Positions 8,869 through 17,778 of a stretch of 64,000 bases of DNA are shown one piece after another; position 1 is the stretch's first letter; the number at the start of each line of letters is the position of its first letter. A program made the position numbers and the translations under genes. The stretch lies in contig NZ_NKRE01000001.1 of the NCBI RefSeq assembly GCF_002705925.1, forward strand, positions 3,865,625-3,929,624, written 5' to 3'. This DNA is from Mycobacterium ostraviense. GTDB taxonomy: Bacteria; Actinomycetota; Actinomycetes; Mycobacteriales; Mycobacteriaceae. The notes beneath the pieces are model-generated. The model was not told where the DNA came from, did no database searches, and worked only from the letters and a program-made list of their open reading frames with translations.

Positions 8869-9342
8869 ATGCGGACTGTGGTGATGCGGGTCAACGTCGA
8901 CCCGGCCGGTGTGCTCACGTCTGAGCGGCTACGCGAGGGCATGGGCGCGCTCCGCGGGTTCATCGCCGACATCGGCGCCGAAATAGTCGACAACGACCTC
9001 GAGGCCAGGCCGTCCGGCCGCCGCGAGCTGGAACTGCTCATCACCTGCGACGGCGTCGAAGCGGCAAAACAAACGGCAATCGACTTGTGCGCCAAGGCCT
9101 TCGACACCACCCCAGTGGCCGGCGTGGTCACCTTCATCAGCAGGGGAACCGATGACGACGCCTATGGTGTGCTGTCTGCCTTCGGAGTCACCGGCGAGAT
9201 CGTCCGCCAACACGATGATGATGGCTTCGACATCGTCTACGTGACCCTGCGCGAAGCCGACCTGGAGCGGGTCCCGGAAAGCCGGATCCATACCGCGCTG
9301 GAAGCGTCGCTGAACTGTGAGGTCCACATTCACATCAGGTAA
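8869..9342 (+). CDS. Conserved hypothetical protein
   Basis: 157-residue acidic soluble protein of unknown function. It has no signal peptide, membrane segment or cysteine cluster motif. I start it at ATG 8869 because the sequence from MRTVVMRVNVDP is well ordered, while the in-frame extension upstream crosses the promoter and 5' end of the divergent NuoF-like gene. It stands alone on the plus strand between two minus-strand operons, 37 bp from the start of the NuoF-like gene, so the two share a short promoter region. It converges with the hydrolase at 9348, leaving 5 bp between stops. Confidence 0.75.
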   Translation: MRTVVMRVNVDPAGVLTSERLREGMGALRGFIADIGAEIVDNDLEARPSGRRELELLITCDGVEAAKQTAIDLCAKAFDTTPVAGVVTFISRGTDDDAYGVLSAFGVTGEIVRQHDDDGFDIVYVTLREADLERVPESRIHTALEASLNCEVHIHIR

Positions 9343-9347
9343 CCGCA

Positions 9348-10217
9348 TCACGGCCTCAAGAATTCGAGGATCGCCGGTGCCGCCTGCACCCAGGTGTCAA
9401 ACATGTTGAAGTGCTTTACCTTACCCGCCGCACGCTCTTCGCTCGCACGCTCCCACGCGTCCTCCGGCCAGGGCGGATCGATCAGCTCGGATCCTTTGAT
9501 CAGGCAGCTGACCTCCAGCGAGGTGCGCTTGGGATGATCCCAGTCGTTCTCGCCACCGCGGATGATCAGCGTGGGAACCTTGATGCGGCTGAACATTTCG
9601 TCGTCGACGCCGGGGATCGTCTGTCCCGGCTTGGGTACGAACGCGTTGAGCCAGCGCAACATCACCGTGAGGAACTCTTCGGGGTCCAGATCGAGGAACC
9701 GCTGCTTGTTGGCCGGGTTCTGGTCGATGCGGTCACGCCACTCGGGTACCTTCAGCAGCCCCTCGATACCCGACCAGCGCACCGCCTGGATACTGGGCAG
9801 CACGTAGTAGGCGCCCAGCTGATACATGCCGTACACGCCGCCGACGATGTTCCATACCACCAGCTTTTCCACCAGCTCGGGATAGAGCATCGTGCTCAAC
9901 ATGGAATCCCGCGCCCCGCCGGAACCTCCGGCGATGATGCACCGATCGACCCCGAGCGCGCTCAACACACCGCGCAGGGTCTCGGCGCGCATGTGCGACT
10001 CGCTTTGACCGTAGAACTGCACATCGGAAGCGCCGCAATTCGGCCGGTCCCACAACAAGACCCGATAGCCGCCCTCGACCAGTGCCTCGGCCAGCGGACG
10101 CAGACCGGGAATGTCCTTGCCGAATCGGCCGCCTGGTGTCAGAACAATGAGATCGCCTGACGCGCCGAGGATTTCGTACACCACGGTGCCGCCGTTCACC
10201 TCGATAGCGGGTGTCAT
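9348..10217 (-). CDS. Alpha/beta hydrolase
   Basis: 289-residue alpha/beta hydrolase. The nucleophile elbow GGSGGA (97-102) puts the likely catalytic Ser at 99. LTPGG near residue 28 is in the oxyanion-hole position and DRPNCGAS follows at 57-64. The start codon at 10217 overlaps the stop of the Rieske ferredoxin (ATGA), so both are translated from one message with the amidohydrolase upstream. It is not closely similar to the hydrolase at 4513. A role in hydrolytic ring or ester cleavage after oxygenation is inferred from the company it keeps. Confidence 0.87.
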   Translation of the reverse strand: MTPAIEVNGGTVVYEILGASGDLIVLTPGGRFGKDIPGLRPLAEALVEGGYRVLLWDRPNCGASDVQFYGQSESHMRAETLRGVLSALGVDRCIIAGGSGGARDSMLSTMLYPELVEKLVVWNIVGGVYGMYQLGAYYVLPSIQAVRWSGIEGLLKVPEWRDRIDQNPANKQRFLDLDPEEFLTVMLRWLNAFVPKPGQTIPGVDDEMFSRIKVPTLIIRGGENDWDHPKRTSLEVSCLIKGSELIDPPWPEDAWERASEERAAGKVKHFNMFDTWVQAAPAILEFLRP

Positions 10218-10624
10218 GCCATCACCAGCACGTCGTTGCCCACCACGCGGACCGGGTAGGTGCGAATGCTCCATTCCGGTTTGACCGCCGTCGTCCCGGT
10301 CGCCAGCTCGAAACCCCATTGATGCCACGGGCAGTAGATGTATTCCAGATCGCGGACCATGACCGCGTCGCCGGGGGCGCTTTCGTCGACGATGGTGCGG
10401 CCCCGGGCGCGTCCCGAGCACAGTGGACCGCCTTGGTGCGGGCAGTAATTCGCGATGGCGTAGAAGGTGCCGTTGACGTTGTAGACACCGACGCCGTGCC
10501 GCCCGATCGGCACCAGTTTGTGGGTGCCCGGCGGGATCTCGTCCACGGTCGCGACGACGTGCTCGCGGCCCTGGGCGAGACGAGGCCGGGGCTGTGTGGG
10601 GCGCCCCGTAGCTTCGGAGGTCAA
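10214..10624 (-). CDS. Rieske [2Fe-2S] ferredoxin
   Basis: 136 residues. The two Rieske boxes are C61-P-H63 (in CPHQGGPLC) and C98-PW-H101 (CPWHQWGF), the ligands of a [2Fe-2S] Rieske cluster. It has no catalytic mononuclear-iron domain, so it is an electron-transfer component or a small ferredoxin rather than a full oxygenase. It is cotranscribed with an amidohydrolase (1-bp gap) and a hydrolase (4-bp overlap). No Rieske oxygenase alpha subunit is visible in the window, so its partner is unknown. Confidence 0.92.
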   Translation of the reverse strand: MTSEATGRPTQPRPRLAQGREHVVATVDEIPPGTHKLVPIGRHGVGVYNVNGTFYAIANYCPHQGGPLCSGRARGRTIVDESAPGDAVMVRDLEYIYCPWHQWGFELATGTTAVKPEWSIRTYPVRVVGNDVLVMA

Positions 10625-10625
10625 T

Positions 10626-11771
10626 TCAGAGCACCCGCGTCTGGCCCTCGAGCACCGGCACCGTCTCCGGCAGGTGATAGGTCTCGATGCCGTTCTTGTA
10701 CATCACCGCATCCCGGGCCGCTTTGGGCAAGTGCTTGACCAACCAGCGCGGGTCGTCGAACGTCCAGTGCGGGTAGTCGGAGGAGAAGAGCAGGATCTTC
10801 TCGCATTCCATCCATTCCAGTGCGCGGGTCAGTTCGGTCTTGTCCTCCGGGTAGTCCAGCGGCTGGGTGGTGAACTTGATGTGTTCCTTGACGTACTCCG
10901 ACGGCTTGCGCTTGATGTCCACCCGAGACTTGCGCGCCGCGTAGATCGCATCCATGCGCCACATCAGCGGCAGGATCCAGGTGAACGCATGCTCGACGAA
11001 GACGATCCGCAGTGTGGGGAACCGGTCGAAGACGCCGTCGAAGATCAGGCTCATCACCTGGTTTGCGGCCAGCAGCGAGTAGGTCACCATGAAGTCGTGG
11101 TTGTAGCTGGGGAACCCCACCGGCGGCGTCGGCAGCATCTCGTAGTTGCTACGTGACAGGTGACAACTCACGGTGATGTCGTGCTTGGTGGCGGCCGCCC
11201 AGACGGGGTTGTACATCGGGTGGCCCCATGACGGCCGCGGCTCGGCCTTGATCAGCACCTGCGCCATGTACGGGTGTCCGGCCCACTCCTCGATCTCGCG
11301 GGCCGCCCCTTCGGGGTCTTCGACGGCCGCGCAGATCGAACCGCGCCAGCGCTGATGCCAGTTGTTGTGGCCGTCGAGCCAGTGATTGGCCTGCCAGTGA
11401 TTGAGTGCCGTCGAATAGGCCTGGTGGGCTTCGGGTAAGCGTGGCGTCCGGCCGCCGGGCTCCAGGATCGCGATGTCGGAGCCGGCCTCCATGATCAGCT
11501 GGCGAAACGCCATATCCGGGTCGCTGCCGGGAAACTCGCCGTCGGGAGGGAAGGTGTCGACGCGCATCGCGAAGCTGTGGGCGTAGTCCGGGGCGTCGTA
11601 GTAGATCAGCTCGCCAACCCGGTGTTCGAGGAAGTACTTGCTGCGCCACGGCTCCGGGATGTACTGCGAGATTTCACCGCGTCTGGGCATCGGGTGAACG
11701 TCGGAGTCGACGCACCGGACGGCGATGCGCTCGGCGGCGGGAACGCGTTCGTGCAAATGGGTCAGCGTCAT
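10626..11771 (-). CDS. Amidohydrolase-2 family metal-dependent hydrolase/decarboxylase
   Basis: 381-residue TIM-barrel amidohydrolase. The first metal motif is degenerate (DSDVHP near 22-27), CHLSR lies mid-protein (metal His), and the late SSDYPHW gives the catalytic Asp. This is the ACMSD/gamma-resorcylate decarboxylase group, which acts on carboxylated rings or C-C bonds. The ATG at 11771 has GAGGAGAT ahead of it. It heads a tight unit with the Rieske ferredoxin and hydrolase and lies 35 bp downstream of another family member at 11807. Confidence 0.88.
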   Translation of the reverse strand: MTLTHLHERVPAAERIAVRCVDSDVHPMPRRGEISQYIPEPWRSKYFLEHRVGELIYYDAPDYAHSFAMRVDTFPPDGEFPGSDPDMAFRQLIMEAGSDIAILEPGGRTPRLPEAHQAYSTALNHWQANHWLDGHNNWHQRWRGSICAAVEDPEGAAREIEEWAGHPYMAQVLIKAEPRPSWGHPMYNPVWAAATKHDITVSCHLSRSNYEMLPTPPVGFPSYNHDFMVTYSLLAANQVMSLIFDGVFDRFPTLRIVFVEHAFTWILPLMWRMDAIYAARKSRVDIKRKPSEYVKEHIKFTTQPLDYPEDKTELTRALEWMECEKILLFSSDYPHWTFDDPRWLVKHLPKAARDAVMYKNGIETYHLPETVPVLEGQTRVL

Positions 11772-11806
11772 CGTGATCTCCTCAGTCCCGTGTCACCATT
11801 GTGCGA

Positions 11807-12898
11807 CTAGCCCGTTATCAGGTCGACCGAAATGTCGATCCCGTAGAGGTCGGCGGCGTTGCGCCAGCACACCTTCTCGCGCTGCTCGGTCGACAGTGCG
11901 CTGGGCAGCTTCGTGGCATCACCGCACTGCCAGTGCGGATAGCTGGAGCCGAACATCACCATGTTCTCCTTGCCGGTGAACGACAACCACTCCCCGGCGA
12001 ACTCGGCGTCCCCCGGACCATCCATGGCACCCTGCACGAAATACACATGGCCGGGCAGATAGTCGCTCGGTATCCGCGGCGCCCACGGCGTCTGTTCCAG
12101 GTGCGGCCGGCCGAACACGTCCATCCGCCAGATGAACGGTGTCACGAAGTCCGCCGCACCGTCGGCCCAAACGAACTTCAGCGTGGGAAAACGCTCGAAC
12201 ACCCCTTCGGCGATCATGTTCATCAGGTGATAGAGGTAGTTCAGCGCCATGAAGCCGACGTATTGCTCGTAGGTGCGGGTGTGTCCGGAGGGCGTGGGAG
12301 GAAATCCGATACCTTCGCCGGATTCGATGTGGACCGCCACCGGCAGGTTCGCGTCGGCCGCGGCTTCCCACAACGGCCAGAACTGTGGCTTGCCGTAGAC
12401 CTCGCGGGACTGCAGCGGAACGCCGATCTGAACGACACGCGGGTGGGCGCGCCACTTGTCGATTTCGCGGAGCGCGCCGGCGATGTCGTCGGGGTTGACC
12501 CGGATGGTGCCGCGGAACTTCTCGCCGAACTGGTCGTGCTCGAGCCAGCGCGACACCATCATCTCGTTGTGGGCGGCGTGCAGCGCGCTGCCGAGGCGCC
12601 GGTCGGGCATGATGCCGCGGGCCATCGGATGCAGGATCGCCACGTCGACACCGCGCTTGGAAAAGAGTTCGGCGGCAACGAGTTCCACGTTGGAACCGGG
12701 GTATTCGCGGTTCGGCCCCTCGGCGTTCGGGGCGTACTCGCCGCCCGGCGCCCCGTACCAGTCCATCTCGTAGTCGGGAAAGCCGCGGCTCTTGAACGGC
12801 TCACGCAGGAAGCTGCGCAGGTCTTTGTTGGACGGAAAGAAGATGTGCACACTGGCATCGATGACCGGCGTGCGCGTTCCCTCGGCATCCTCGATCAC
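11807..12898 (-). CDS. Amidohydrolase-2 family protein
   Basis: 363 residues, same family as the neighbour at 10626 but clearly diverged. It carries VIDASVHIFF at the first metal strand, AVHIES mid-protein and GSSYPHW near the end. The Asp of the usual SDYPHW is Ser here, so the catalytic acid may be lost. I chose the GTG at 12898 because CGGAGG lies about 9 bases before it; the next GTG upstream (12907) would overlap that ribosome site. It is probably first in the unit running to 9348. Confidence 0.85.
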   Translation of the reverse strand: MIEDAEGTRTPVIDASVHIFFPSNKDLRSFLREPFKSRGFPDYEMDWYGAPGGEYAPNAEGPNREYPGSNVELVAAELFSKRGVDVAILHPMARGIMPDRRLGSALHAAHNEMMVSRWLEHDQFGEKFRGTIRVNPDDIAGALREIDKWRAHPRVVQIGVPLQSREVYGKPQFWPLWEAAADANLPVAVHIESGEGIGFPPTPSGHTRTYEQYVGFMALNYLYHLMNMIAEGVFERFPTLKFVWADGAADFVTPFIWRMDVFGRPHLEQTPWAPRIPSDYLPGHVYFVQGAMDGPGDAEFAGEWLSFTGKENMVMFGSSYPHWQCGDATKLPSALSTEQREKVCWRNAADLYGIDISVDLITG

Positions 12899-13053
12899 GA
12901 AACCCACCCTCCGGTTCCGGCGATGACGAGCCCGGCCAGGGCATCTGATAGACAACCTAACATTTCCGTCGGTCGCCGATCAACGCCTTTCCGGTAAGCA
13001 TTTCGATTAATCATCTGCCCTGCTACGCGGTGTTATTGCCGGCCATATTGCCA

Positions 13054-13070
13054 GTATTGTTCTGCAATAC
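13054..13070. promoter_or_regulatory. Palindrome GTATTG-N5-CAATAC
   Basis: Perfect 6-bp arms separated by TTCTG, in the 267-bp AT-richer gap upstream of the amidohydrolase at 11807-12898. Three nearby TATTGCC copies (13034-13056 region) add to the repeat structure. A dimeric regulator site is plausible; its owner is unknown. I see no gene in the rest of 12899-13165. Confidence 0.4.
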
Positions 13071-13165
13071 GGATAATATCATTCTCTCCCTGGATCAGGG
13101 ACGTTCCGAGTGGGACCCGAATACGAGGATTGGGCACTTCGGGCGTGCGGATCCCGCGGCAACGG

Positions 13166-13594
13166 CTAATTGCACGCCCAGTCCACGATCCACCCGCCGC
13201 CGAGCCGGGACATCGCGTGTGCTTCTGCCACGCTGCGGGTGTGTCCCACACCCCCGTGGTACTTCGCGCCGTCGTGGGCAACCGCGCCGCATCGGGTGAA
13301 GACGCTGACCACTGTGCACGTGTCGATCCCACACAGCTCCAAGGCACGCTGCTTGGCGTGCGCCTTGGAGAGGTGCCGCCATGCCTTGCCATTCGACCCG
13401 TCGTGTCCGTAGGCGATGGCGCCGTAGTAAACAGGGAAGGGCGGCATATTGGACACATGGGTCATCTCGCCCCGGTGGGTATGGGCGCCTGCCGGATGGA
13501 TCTGCGTGACGGTGACTGCGGCTGCAACCGCCAGGCCCGACACTGCCAGTACGATTCGGCGAAGCTTTCCGGTGCTTGCCTCAGCTCTACTCAC
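13166..13594 (-). CDS. Secreted DUF4189-type protein
   Basis: 142 residues with a Sec signal peptide (basic RRI, then hydrophobic VLAVSGLAVAAAVTVT, ending about residue 37). The mature part has the DUF4189 pattern: GAIAYG early, several regular Cys residues, and a terminal GGWIVDWACN. Exported function unknown. The GTG at 13594 is preceded by GGAGGTGAG. It is the last ordinary gene before the decayed region at 13.7-16.6 kb. Confidence 0.85.
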   Translation of the reverse strand: MSRAEASTGKLRRIVLAVSGLAVAAAVTVTQIHPAGAHTHRGEMTHVSNMPPFPVYYGAIAYGHDGSNGKAWRHLSKAHAKQRALELCGIDTCTVVSVFTRCGAVAHDGAKYHGGVGHTRSVAEAHAMSRLGGGWIVDWACN

Positions 13595-13736
13595 CTGGGC
13601 TCACCTCCACCACACACCCCACTGTTCTCGATGCTCCGATGGATGAGGGCGCTGACGCAATATGACATGCGATATTTACTTGACTGAAACATTTACCATC
13701 TACACTAGCTTGCCGCTGACCGCCGTTTGGCCGTGC

Positions 13737-13912
13737 GACCCGGGCCTCATAGGCAATTCATGATGTGGGTTGGCCGTGCCCGTGGGCCGGGCAGTCTCAA
13801 ACATCGGCACGTCGTACCCTCAGGCGTGCTATGCATCGAAATCGCTTCGGCCCCAACCGTAACGCCGATGCCAGATTCAGTACAACCGCTGGGAATGCCC
13901 CTGGCGGGAGTG
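13737..13912 (+). repeat. Direct repeat, copy 1 (about 176 bp)
   Basis: Diverged copy of the segment at 15012-15187. It shares long identical blocks such as ATAGGCAATTCATGATGTGG and ATCGAAATCGCTTCGGCCCC. Copy 2 overlaps the 3' end of the phospholipase C pseudogene; copy 1 has no plc gene beside it and runs straight into PGRS-like sequence. On the minus strand copy 1 still reads ARGIPSGC, resembling the plc C-terminus ARG/VRGIPSGPC. This marks it as a duplicated plc tail. Confidence 0.8.
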
Positions 13913-14085
13913 TCGGCGGGGCCGGCGGGCAAGGTGGAGTCGGCGGTGATTCCGCCCAAATTAGCTACGCGGCTGATGCCGGTGGTTCTGGCGGGAGCGG
14001 CGGTACCGGCGGGAGTGGGGATGGCGGCGCTGCGGGCGGCGCCGGCGGCGCCGGCGGGCGACTGTTCGGCAACTCCGGATCGGAT
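13903..14085 (+). pseudogene. PGRS repeat fragment
   Basis: About 60 codons of glycine-rich PGRS-like sequence (GGSVGGAGGQGGVGG, later GGAGGAGGRLFGNSG) with no PE domain before it. It is fused at its 3' side to transposase sequence. The LFGNSG phrase is typical of PE_PGRS proteins, for example the one at 1298-2932. I read it as a broken piece of a PE_PGRS gene. Confidence 0.65.
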
Positions 14086-14495
14086 GGGTTGCACCAGGAT
14101 CGGGCCGAGACCCCCGGGTGCTTGCAGAATTCGGGGATGCCCCAGGCCGTTACCGCAGCTTCAAGGATCGCAAGAACTATGCGGGGACCAGTTCGATCAC
14201 CCGGCAATCTGGGAGGATGCGGATCGTCGCGGCCGGCTACATTCACAACGATCGGCTCGTCGACGCTCTCCAGGGACAGGCCTCCTGCGCGATTCTGCAC
14301 GACCCCGAAGTCCGCAGCTATTACGACCAGCTCCGCGCCTGCGGCACCAAGCACGACGCCGCTCTCCGCCAGGTCGCCAACCGGCTCGTCGGTATCCTCC
14401 ACGGCTGCCTCAACGCCCGAACCCGATACGACCGGAACACGGCATGGCCCATCGACACACCGCCGCTGCTTGACAATCAACTTCCAGGGATGTCT
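14086..14495 (+). mobile_element. IS110-family transposase remnant (C-terminal part)
   Basis: Encodes the transposase_20 end of an IS110/IS116/IS902-type transposase. VLAEFGDAPGRYRSF, RKNYAGTSSITRQSG, a YYDQLRACGTKHDAAL block and RLVGILHGCLN are visible in one frame from about 14100 to 14455. The N-terminal DEDD catalytic half is missing and PGRS sequence sits in its place. The usual C-terminus appears only after a shift of frame near 14455-14465. The sequence around 14471-14495 (CTTGACAATC..AGGGATGTC) looks like the IS right end. It cannot move by itself. Confidence 0.75.
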
Positions 14496-15011
14496 TGGTT
14501 GAAATTGGTGCGCACCATCAATCGGTACATCGCGCGGTCACAACAGTCACATGCGTCGCCGCACCGGGCGACACCCGATGTGCCCGGCTCTTAGCGACAA
14601 TCGCCTGACCTGCGGTGGTGTTCCCAAGTTGGCGGTGGCCGTTGGGGTTGGGAGGTGGCGTTGACCTGCAAAAACCGAGTTGTCGCGCGTAGGTGGGCAG
14701 GGCGACCATCGCCTCCGGCAGAGGCCAGTGTTGCCAATGTGACTAGAGAGTAATACAGACCAGCAGGGGCAGAACCCGGGTCAGACTGAGTTATGTTGCA
14801 CGCCAACGTAGTTCGGAGTAGCCCGCGATTCGCTGTCGTCGCGTCCAGGTGCACCTGAGCGACCGGCCCGCCATGAAGACAAACTGGTCGCCACCGTGCG
14901 ACCTGAACCCAACGAAAGCACCTGCACGGGCCGCGGGAGCCGGAAATACATCGAGGTGCGCCAATCCGGCACACATCCTCGACCCGGGCCGGGCGCATCG
15001 ACATCTTGCGT
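14496..15011. other. Non-coding stretch between IS remnant and repeat copy 2
   Basis: I see no believable gene here. Open frames on both strands are short, lack ribosome sites and show no recognisable domains. It is probably relic DNA from the rearrangement that left the IS110 fragment and the duplicated plc tail. Confidence 0.5.
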
Positions 15012-15187
15012 GAATCGGGCTTCATAGGCAATTCATGATGTGGGGGTTTGGCCGTCGCCGTACGCCGGCAATCTCGACATCGGCAGGTCCTCAAGCGTGC
15101 TATTCATCGAAATCGCTTCGGCCCCAGCCGTATCGCCGATGCCGCCAGATTCAGCACGGACCGCTGGGAATGCCCCTGACGGGAGTG
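15012..15187 (+). repeat. Direct repeat, copy 2 (about 176 bp)
   Basis: Partner of the repeat at 13737-13912, about 1.27 kb away in the same orientation. Its right end (15151-15187) is the last dozen codons of the phospholipase C pseudogene on the minus strand; the rest is plc 3' flank. This makes copy 2 the likely source and copy 1 the duplicate. Confidence 0.8.
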
Positions 15188-16623
15188 GTTTCCTGGCTGG
15201 GCATCGCCTGCGGGTAGGGCACCCGGTAGGGAGGGTTCAAGCGAAAAGCCCCCGTTGCGGCTCCGACACCGAGGCCGCATTGCGCGAGCTCTGGCAGCAC
15301 CCGTCGGGATTGGGTCAGCGTGGGCGGTGACGGGTTGGGTGGGACGGCGAAGTTGAAGGCCGACGTCATATCGCCGGTCACGCTTCGGCGCCATGCGGTG
15401 AGGTTGGGCACCGGCACACCGAACCGCTTCTCGATCAATCGAAGTTGTGAGGTGTGGTCGAAGACGTCGTGGACCATCAGCCCGCCGCGGCTGAACGGTG
15501 AAATCACCAGGCAGGGAACGCGAAATCCCAGGCCGATCGGTCCCCGGATGCCGCCGGAAGCGGGTACTTTGCCGATGTCGGGCACCGTAAGGTATTCGCC
15601 GGCAGTTCCCGGCGGCGCTGTCGGCGGCACGACGTGGTCGAAGAAGCCACCGTTTTCGTCGTAGCTGACAATCAGCGCGGTCTTTTCCCACACCGCCGGG
15701 TTGGACAACAAGATCCGCAGCGTGTCCGCGATCACGACGGCGCCACCTGCGTCCGGCATCGCCGGATGTTCGGACACAAGAATGTTGGGAACCAGCCAGG
15801 AGACCTGCGGCAGCCTGTTGGCTCTGATGTCGGCGGCGAAGTCCCACGGGTAGCGCGGGACGGCGCCGAAGCGAGCCAGATCCGACCGCGGGTCTGCGGC
15901 CTGTTTGAACCATTGCACGATCTCGCGGTAACCCACGTAGGTGTTGATCACGGGCCCTAATGACTTGTCGCTGTACACCTTCCAGCTGATGCCGGCATCG
16001 CTGAGGTTCTGCGGCATGATGCGCCAGCTGTAGGCGCCGATCGGCGCGGTATTAGCGGTCTCCACCGATGGTCCACCGTCGGTGCCGGCGGGGTCGATCC
16101 AGGCGCTCAGCCAGTACAACCGGTTGGGAGAGGTAGGGCCCAGCACTGAGCAGAAGTAGTGGTCACACACGGTGAATGTATCGGCCAGCAGGTAATGCAT
16201 CGGGATGTCTTGACGGGTGTGATAGCCCATTGCCGCCGGTGTGTTGGCCGGCGAGCGGGTCCGCGCTTGCGCCGGAGCCAGTTGTCGTTCGCGCCACCGT
16301 TCCACGACTGGTGCATCGTGATCCAATCATGGTCGGGGTCGTTGATGCACGCGCCGTTGAGCAAAGGTGCCCTGGTGCTATCGAAGCGGATCCGTCGGTA
16401 CCAGAAAGTGTTCCGTAGTAGTGATCGAAGGACCTGTTTTCTTGCATCAACAGCACGATGTGCTCGATGTCGGTCAAATGACCCGAGCACGGCCCGGCCC
16501 CGTAAGCCTTTTCGATCACCGGCCCGGTTATAGTAACGACATCAGAGAGGCGGCAGTGGTGGCGGCGGCGGCTTTGGCGAAAAACTCCCGGCGCGACATT
16601 GTGTCAACCGGGTGTTTGCCCAT
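15151..16623 (-). pseudogene. Phospholipase C (plcB/C-like) pseudogene with three frame disruptions
   Basis: Homologue of the Tat-exported mycobacterial PlcB/PlcC non-specific phospholipases. The start MGKHPVDTM at 16623 follows GAAGGA, and the Tat motif SRREFFAKAAAA is intact. Break 1, near 16520-16545: the frame stops after SLMSLL and resumes as GPVIEKAYGAGPC. Break 2, near 16390-16400: about 25-30 codons between GTLSGTDG and RFDSTRAP are deleted and the frame changes. Break 3, near 16277: one base is missing after NDNW and the frame changes to APAQAR. From there to 15151 the frame is clean, with YDENGGFFDH, RVPCLVISPFSRG and the terminal VRGIPSGPC. Three independent lesions argue against sequencing error. 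Confidence 0.88.
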
Positions 16624-16769
16624 TACCACGCGTCCTTCCGCACAGTTGGGCGAACTGTATCTTTGCGACGGCGATCTACCGTGACACCTCAACGGGTGTG
16701 TCGTGCCGAATGCGCCGGGGCGCTGACGCGGATCCACCAGGGCGCGAGAAGCCGGCGTGCCGCCGAAAC

Positions 16770-17771
16770 CTAATCGGCTGACTTCGCGACGAAAAACCGG
16801 GCGGCCTTACGGATGGAATCTTCCACCGGCTCCGGTGTCCAGCCCAGTTCGCGTTCGGCTTTGCTGTGATCCAGCGGCGACATCAGTTCGGCCATGCGCG
16901 CGCCGACGTAGGCGAATGGCAGGTCGCGACGCAGCAAGCGGGCGGCTAGATCGTTGAGGCGCGCCGCGGCACGCATGACGGGCATCGGGATCCCGACGCG
17001 CGGCGGGCGTATGCCCACTGCGCGGGCCGCGATCTCATGGATTTCCCGGGTGCTCATATAACGATCGGAAATAATGTAACGCTCACCGATGTGGCCGCGA
17101 TCGGCTGCCAGAAGCATTGCGCGCGAGGCATCTTCGATACCGACGACCTCAGCGGAGAAGCCGAGGTAGAACGGGAACCGCCCGGTGGCGACGCGCGCGA
17201 TGAGCGAACCATGAGGGGTCGGGGCCCAGTCGCCGGGCCCGTAGGTGGTCGAGATACACATCGCGACCGCCGGTAACCCCTTCTCGCGCACGTACTGCAT
17301 GACCAGGTTCTCCGCGGCCACCCGGGATTCGATGTAGGCGCCGCCGTCGTTCCAGTTGTGCGGATCGTCCTCGGTGACGGGCCGCTGGTCGTTGATTGCC
17401 AATGTGCCGGTGCTGCTGGTGAATAAAAACTTGCGTAGCTGTGCGTCGAGCGCCGCGTCGAGTACCTGCCGCAGGCCTTCGACATTGGTGCGGAACAACG
17501 GCGTGGGGTCGCGCAGCCACATCCGGGCATCCACGACGCAGTAGTAGACGACGTCGCAGCCGGCCATGGCTTCTCGCAGCGCGGCGGCGTCGAAGATGTC
17601 GCCGTAACAGCGTTCGACTTTGCGAGTCTGCAACAAGTCGTCGATGCCCTTGGTGACACTGGTGCGCCGCACCATGACCCGCACGTCCTGCCCTGCTGCG
17701 ACGAGTTGGCGGGTGACGTGTGAGCCCAGGAAGCCGCTGGCCCCGATGACTAGTTTGGTTGCTCCGGTCAT
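16770..17771 (-). CDS. NAD-dependent epimerase/3-beta-HSD-like dehydrogenase
   Basis: 333-residue extended-SDR Rossmann protein. The NAD motif GASGFLG is at 10-16 and the Ser/Thr strand FTSSTGT at 117-123. The active-site Tyr146 lies in YIESR, so the usual YxxxK Lys is replaced by Arg150. Family members oxidise hydroxy groups of sterols or reduce flavonoid/dihydrokaempferol-like ketones; the real substrate is unknown. ATG at 17771 begins 7 bp after the upstream gene's stop, with GAGGCGG ahead of it, so it is cotranscribed with 17779-18876. Confidence 0.85.
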   Translation of the reverse strand: MTGATKLVIGASGFLGSHVTRQLVAAGQDVRVMVRRTSVTKGIDDLLQTRKVERCYGDIFDAAALREAMAGCDVVYYCVVDARMWLRDPTPLFRTNVEGLRQVLDAALDAQLRKFLFTSSTGTLAINDQRPVTEDDPHNWNDGGAYIESRVAAENLVMQYVREKGLPAVAMCISTTYGPGDWAPTPHGSLIARVATGRFPFYLGFSAEVVGIEDASRAMLLAADRGHIGERYIISDRYMSTREIHEIAARAVGIRPPRVGIPMPVMRAAARLNDLAARLLRRDLPFAYVGARMAELMSPLDHSKAERELGWTPEPVEDSIRKAARFFVAKSAD

Positions 17772-17778
17772 CGCCGCC

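Noticed and set aside
13765..14502. A single 245-codon gene joining repeat, PGRS and transposase sequence
   Set aside because: The frame is accidental: the PGRS and IS110 parts are read in different frames, there is no PE domain, and no ribosome site precedes it.
14591..15094. Minus-strand open frame of 167 codons
   Set aside because: No ribosome site, no domain, and the region is relic DNA between the IS remnant and repeat copy 2.
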